In this document: positions 60,078-64,000 of the stretch, one piece after another
How the letters are laid out: each line of letters begins with the position of its first letter
Position numbering within the stretch: the stretch's first letter is position 1
Assembly (NCBI GenBank): GCA_036172665.1
Contig: CM069870.1
Coordinates: 56,358,212-56,422,211 of the forward strand
Reading direction: 5' to 3'
From: Prosopocoilus inquinatus
Lineage: Eukaryota; Arthropoda; Insecta; Coleoptera; Lucanidae
DNA: 64,000 nt
The notes under the pieces: generated by a model
What the model was told of the DNA's origin: nothing
What the model saw: the letters and a program-made list of their open reading frames with translations, nothing else
The model's database searches: none
Position numbers and translations under genes: made by a program

Positions 60078-60528
60078 CAGCTGCGGAATCATAAAACAGG
60101 ACAGTTATTGGTTTCAATGTTACTTTTAAATTTCAGCATCTTTAGATTTAATTTAATTAACATTAAAATTATATCCTGGAAATACTTATAATAGGAAGAG
60201 TTATTTTAAAAACTTAGAATTATAGTCTCTCAAAATAAAATGAAACAAAGTAGCGGTTCTTAATAAATTTGGTCGTGTAAGCTTTTGATTGAATTATGTA
60301 TTGAATTCAAATATCTGGGCGTTGATTGAATTTTTTACGTGTTCTGTATCCAGATTGCCCCAAGCTTCTACTCACATTTTCCCATTATGACGATACGTAC
60401 TTAAGAATTAACCCGACAAGATATTTCTGACATTAGTCAATTTTAGGTGACACAATTGTCACCAAGAAAATATCATTCGAAATAATACAAAATTTCGTTT
60501 TTTGTCCCGTTTCATGATTCCGCAGCTA
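60078..60528. mobile_element. 451-bp MITE with CAGCTGCGGAATCAT ends
   Basis: CAGCTGCGGAATCATAAAAC at 60078 and the near-complement ending at 60528, with TA directly outside both ends (60076-60077, 60529-60530). The interior is AT-rich and non-coding. Confidence 0.7.
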
Positions 60529-60586
60529 TACAGTACTTACTGGCAAATAATAGTAGACTTTAACTTTTTTTAGATAGAGATCAAGT

Positions 60587-61006
60587 GTTTCGAGAAAATC
60601 ACTCCTTTGATGGTATTTTGATTTTTAACATTTTTTACAGTATTCGAAATTTTCATTGGGCCTTAACTCATTTTTCTCGATGGAACCTCATATGTTTCTT
60701 AGCTTACTTCAACAGAATATTTTTTTCTGAGTACGCTGATACCAAGTACGTCACATTTTCTTTGAAAATAATTTAAAATAGAGCATGTCTTATTGAAATT
60801 TTACACTCCCTTTATTTAAAAAAAAAAACTCAAAGAAAACATGACATATTTGGTATCAACTTAATCAGAAATAAATACTATGTTGAACTAAGCTAAGAAA
60901 CATACGAGTTTCTATTAAAAAAATGAGTTAAGACCTAATGAAAATTTGAAATGCTGCAAAAATATTAAAAAGCAAAATATAATCAAAGGAGTGATTTTCT
61001 CGAAAC
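60587..61006. mobile_element. 420-bp foldback MITE
   Basis: GTTTCGAGAAAATCACTCC at 60587 and its complement ending at 61006. The arms of about 175 bp match through GGTATTTTGATTTTTAA, CTTAACTCATTTTT and TATGTTTCTTAGCTTA. It sits against the 3' end of PLE B. The target duplication is unclear. Confidence 0.8.
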
Positions 61007-61009
61007 CTT

Positions 61010-62460
61010 TAAGTTACTGATGTAATAATTTGACAGTGAAATTAGGATCTGGATAATGTCCTGAATCTAATAGGTGAAAAGCAAAATTAGAATTGGTTTT
61101 TCCCAACCTAGCAGGCCATACATGTTCTTTAACACGAGTGGCCAAATTACGGCCGATTTGACCAATATAGGTAGAATTACAACTGGTATGAGTACAAGTG
61201 ATGGAGTAGACTCCACTTTTATTCATAAAGTCAATAACATCTTTAGAATTAGTCAAAATCGAGATCAAGTTGTAGTCGTTCGAAAAAATTACAGTACACC
61301 TCCCAATTTATTAAGGATATTCTGAAATTTGTCACTAATATAGGGTAAAGACGTGTACTTGACATCAGGTTTAACATTAGATATGACAGAATTGTCTGTT
61401 AGGGTGGGAAAGACAGCTTTATTAATGAGACACTTACGAATTTTATGAAATAAACGAAAGATAACCTCATCAGGGAAACCATTACCATAGGCTATTTGGC
61501 AAATAATTCTAATCTCCCTAACAAAGTCATCTCTCCTCACAGGAATAAAGAACGCTTTATGAAAAAGTGAAGAAAAAGCTGACAATGAGTGTTGGTTTAA
61601 AATTAATAGTAGCATCAGTCGTTGAATTCCTGGCTTCCGGTTGGAACCGCGTCTCTCCTCGGATTTCTTCTACTGCCGACGTTTCGTTCTCCATTGCAGA
61701 AGAACTTTCCCAGGGCTGCTGGTGGTCTTGCTGCTGCTTCTCGTAAGAGTCTCAACGACTTACGAGAAGCAGAAGCAATGGAGAACGAAACGTCGGCAGT
61801 AGAAGAAAAAATCCGAGGAGAGACGCGATTCCGACCGGAAGCCAGGAATTCAACGATGGACGACGGCCGCGGAAGCCTTCAAGTAAGTAGTATCAGTATT
61901 GGTAGGTAGGTTTATGGAAAATTTTAAAAGACAAAGATGAATTTAATCTTGTAATAGTCACATCCTGAAAATTAATGCAAATACCTTTTTCTAGCCCAGG
62001 CGTGAATTTAACCTTGTAATGAGAAATATTAAAATGGTTGAGTAAATCTATGGCTGTTTTTTTTTTGTCGTTATCAAGAATTTTATCTTAAAGGATGGTA
62101 AGTGACCAGAGTTAAAAAATTTTGATTCTAAATTTTTCATAAAAATAACAGCTATTAACGGACTCAAATTGTAACCCTTGGAAAGACTATTTAAGTGAGA
62201 GTAAAATTTATTATTAAATTGAAAAAAGTTTTGTTTGAGAGTAAGTTTTAGGAGTTCCGAAACGCAGTGTGCATCTTCATCTGATAAATCAGAATTTATA
62301 AGTAATTCTTCGACCAGACTGAGACATTCGGTAATAGATATGGATGTGAAAAAGTAACATCTGAAGAGATAAGAAAGCAATTTCTTGAAATTTCGCACAA
62401 GTTTAGTTTAGAGATTAATTCAGCTGAATTTAAGATGATGTAGGAATGTGAAGGTAAATG
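61010..62460 (-). pseudogene. Penelope-like element B, RT and GIY-YIG endonuclease (broken)
   Basis: Minus strand: RT blocks ISITECLSLVEELL and CVSELLKLTLKQNFFQFNNKF near 62190-62340, then NLSPLIAVIFMKNLE near 62120-62165 (family GSPLSP..A.IFM). The expected YVDD catalytic block is missing. HYKVKFTPGLEKG and SFKIFHKPTYQ follow near 61915-62020. The frame is then interrupted by a 266-bp insertion (61620-61885). After it come FFIPVRRDDFVREIRII near 61510-61560 and the GIY-YIG domain: GVYSITCTHTSCNSTYIGQI with GRNLATRVKEH near 61130-61215. The C-terminus stops near 61014. Family assignment is firm; the copy is inactive and lies in a different subgroup from PLE A. Confidence 0.88.
61620..61885. 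mobile_element. Palindromic PLE terminal-repeat insertion in PLE B
   Basis: Flanked by a 12-bp duplication with one difference (AGTAGCATCAGT at 61608-61619, AGTAGTATCAGT at 61886-61897). The insert is an inverted pair: TGAATTCCTGGCTTCCGGTT ... CTGCCGACGTTTCGTTCTCC on one side and the complement on the other, with a perfect 10-bp stem TTCTCGTAAG near the middle. One side matches the 3' terminal region of PLE A at 23125-23215. On the minus strand it contains the hammerhead-type end GAACGAAACGTC, but no CTGANGA block is intact. Likely a tail-derived PLE copy that inserted by reverse transcription. Confidence 0.8.
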
Positions 62461-62641
62461 ATCTCTTATCTAAGAAGCAAGGCATTAGATCGAAAGAATG
62501 CGATTCATAGCTATCTAGATTGAAAAATAAAAAAAGTTTTTTTTCGTTGTCATGGAAACCAAAATTAAAAATTGATAGGTATTCGGACTCATAATAATCT
62601 GCAGATTATTGATCCGTAAATTTCAAATATGTAAAAATATA

Positions 62642-63008
62642 CAGGGTGTTCCATTTAAAATAAGAAAGATGAACAGATAAAATAGCGACATCTTACTATC
62701 GCTTTTTGACCTGACATTGCAGTAGGATAGACAAATTGAAGCGGGATTTGCTCCTAATAAGTCCCCCATGCAAGGCGGCCATGCTTGCTGTCAAAGCATA
62801 ATGAAAGTTTTTAGAAAAAACGATTTGCACAAAATTTTTTTTAAAATAAGAAAGTTGACATCACTTCCGGTGAAACCGGAAGTCCTATGACGACTAGAGT
62901 TTGTCGAAAAAATCCATATTTTGTTTAATTTATTGTCTTCCAAGTTTAGGTTAATCGATTAATAAATAAGAAATCTAGAAGGGTGAGCACATGACGCGGG
63001 ACACCCGG
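62642..63008. mobile_element. CAGGG-family MITE carrying retroposon R4
   Basis: Starts CAGGGTGTTCC and ends GGGACACCCGG, with TA outside (62640-62641, 63009-63010). Just inside, ATTTAAAATAAGAAAG and GTTGACATCACTTCCGG match the arms of the large element at 53055-54875. Retroposon R4 is inserted in the left part. Confidence 0.75.
62673..62839 (+). mobile_element. R-family retroposon, copy R4
   Basis: Flanked by a 19-bp duplication with one mismatch (TTTAAAATAAGAAAGATGA at 62654-62672 and counterpart at 62840-62858). It begins ACAGATAAAATAGCGACATC and ends ACAAAATTTTT. In place of the hammerhead core it has CTAATAAGTCCCC, which aligns to CTGATGAAGCCCC of R3 with two G-to-A changes in invariant positions. 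Confidence 0.85.
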
Positions 63009-63010
63009 TA

Positions 63011-63455
63011 TTTAAACCGATATTAATAACTTTAAACACCATAGCAATAGATAAATGGACAACGGTCGAAAGTATCTCAAGTTAACAGAAACTAAATCTA
63101 CAATATTTAACGATTATATTGGAAGTGAAACAAATAAATTAGGTTCCTTTTAGAACAGTAAGCCTTCACTAAAAATATGATCAATGAGTGAATGATAACC
63201 GAATTATAAAAAAGAAATGGATTGAGCGCCAATACATGAAAGGCCTCAAAATAAAATATGAAACGATAGAAATCCTGATAACGTGGTTATAAATGATATC
63301 GCGAGAATGTTATTCAAAGCAATCGAATAACAAAAATATACAAGGAATTTCAAAACAAAAATATACAAGGTGGTCAATATGAAAGTGTTTGAGTTGGCAA
63401 TAATGAATTTTATTTTGAAATGGTTCAACTGGAGTAACTTCCTGTTGGTTGACGG
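63011..63455. other. No gene seen; short direct repeat
   Basis: A 17-bp unit AACAAAAATATACAAGG occurs twice at about 63330 and 63354. Otherwise AT-rich. Confidence 0.4.
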
Positions 63456-63495
63456 CTGAAACACTTGTCAATATTGATATTGACAAGTGTTTCAG
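63456..63495. repeat. 40-bp near-perfect palindrome
   Basis: CTGAAACACTTGTCAATAT followed by its complement with only the central two bases unmatched. No loop, so in DNA it could extrude a cruciform. No flanking duplication is seen. Confidence 0.85.
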
Positions 63496-63853
63496 ATTCA
63501 ATGTAAACGCCCGACCTAACCTAAAATTTTATCGCTAACTGAAATATCTGTCAAATTAATCAAAAAAATATATCCGGTTACAGTGTTACAAATAGTAGAA
63601 TAGGAAAATGCTAATATCTAAGAAATCAAGCAGAAAAGAAGATCCAAAGGAATTATTGAAGAAAATAAAAACGTTCTGAGGATCATAAGAAAAAGTAAAA
63701 GAAAGAAACAAATCCAAAGAATGGAAAGTTATATATGAAAAGAATTAGGAAAAGAGAAGACCCAAAAAGAAATATTTGTAGAAAATTAAACTCGACCACT
63801 GTTGTTCCTTTACACGTAAACAATGTTTGTCTACTTTTACATGTAAACAATAT

Positions 63854-63889
63854 GTAGACAATGTAGACGACGTAGACACAGTAGACAAT
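63854..63889 (+). repeat. 9-bp tandem repeat, four units
   Basis: Units GTAGACAAT, GTAGACGAC, GTAGACACA and GTAGACAAT follow without gaps. Related TAAACAAT words lie just upstream (63811-63850). Confidence 0.8.
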
Positions 63890-64000
63890 CATTGCCAGTT
63901 GAAATTCACAGTTGAAGTTATTTGTTCTGCAATGTATCGATTTTCAGGTATTTTCGCTTCGGAAATGAAACGTATCAGACATCAAAGTTACTGAAATCAG

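Noticed and set aside
1..64000. CRISPR arrays, bacterial operons or rRNA
   Set aside because: No regularly spaced repeats, no ribosome-binding-site gene clusters and no rRNA-like sequence; the content is eukaryotic.

Overview
This window looks like AT-rich, repeat-dense animal DNA, most likely an insect. The evidence is the mix of elements: mariner, Tc1-like, hAT, PIF/Harbinger with a MADF partner gene, Penelope-like elements (PLEs) with a GIY-YIG domain, and a non-LTR reverse transcriptase. No species can be named from the sequence. I found no convincing host gene, rRNA or CRISPR. Every recognisable coding region is a broken transposable element, and nearly all open frames over 60 codons are chance frames or overlap those fossils.

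Layout. 1-1970: a Harbinger element, transposase on the minus strand with its MADF partner on the plus strand inside the intron. 3221-6885: a deep nest of a foldback element, a hAT-type element, a 1.08-kb mariner, an 841-bp hAT MITE, a 209-bp MITE and a short retroposon. 7201-7790: a hammerhead-like motif and the first copy of an unidentified repeat family (B). 10252-14093: a promoter-like segment, a Harbinger relic and a 1.1-kb hairpin with a 9-bp target duplication. 15656-16233: a 49-bp-arm hairpin and a MADF fragment. 18136-19363: a Tc1-like element. 23100-25480: a PLE. 25600-26954: a second Harbinger pair and a palindromic MITE. 30529-35964: two opposite copies of a 238-bp MITE, a tRNA-like SINE, a second copy of the 3301 MITE and a dead non-LTR reverse transcriptase. 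38030-47987: two more family B copies, mariner and Tc1-like relics and several MITEs. 51664-52060: a retroposon carrying a well-formed hammerhead ribozyme. 53055-58735: two very long inverted-repeat elements and a hAT MITE. 60078-63010: MITEs, a second PLE with an insertion and another retroposon copy. The intervals between are mostly single-copy-looking AT-rich DNA.

The most interesting signal is a small retroposon family (called R here) at 6630-6787, 40033-40131, 51664-52060 and 62673-62839. Each copy is flanked by an 11-19 bp target duplication. The 51664 copy contains a hammerhead ribozyme with intact core, stem I and stem II, and other copies keep decayed versions. This resembles PLE-associated retrozymes, and two PLEs lie in the same window. 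Sequence reading alone cannot show self-cleavage or which enzyme moves the family.
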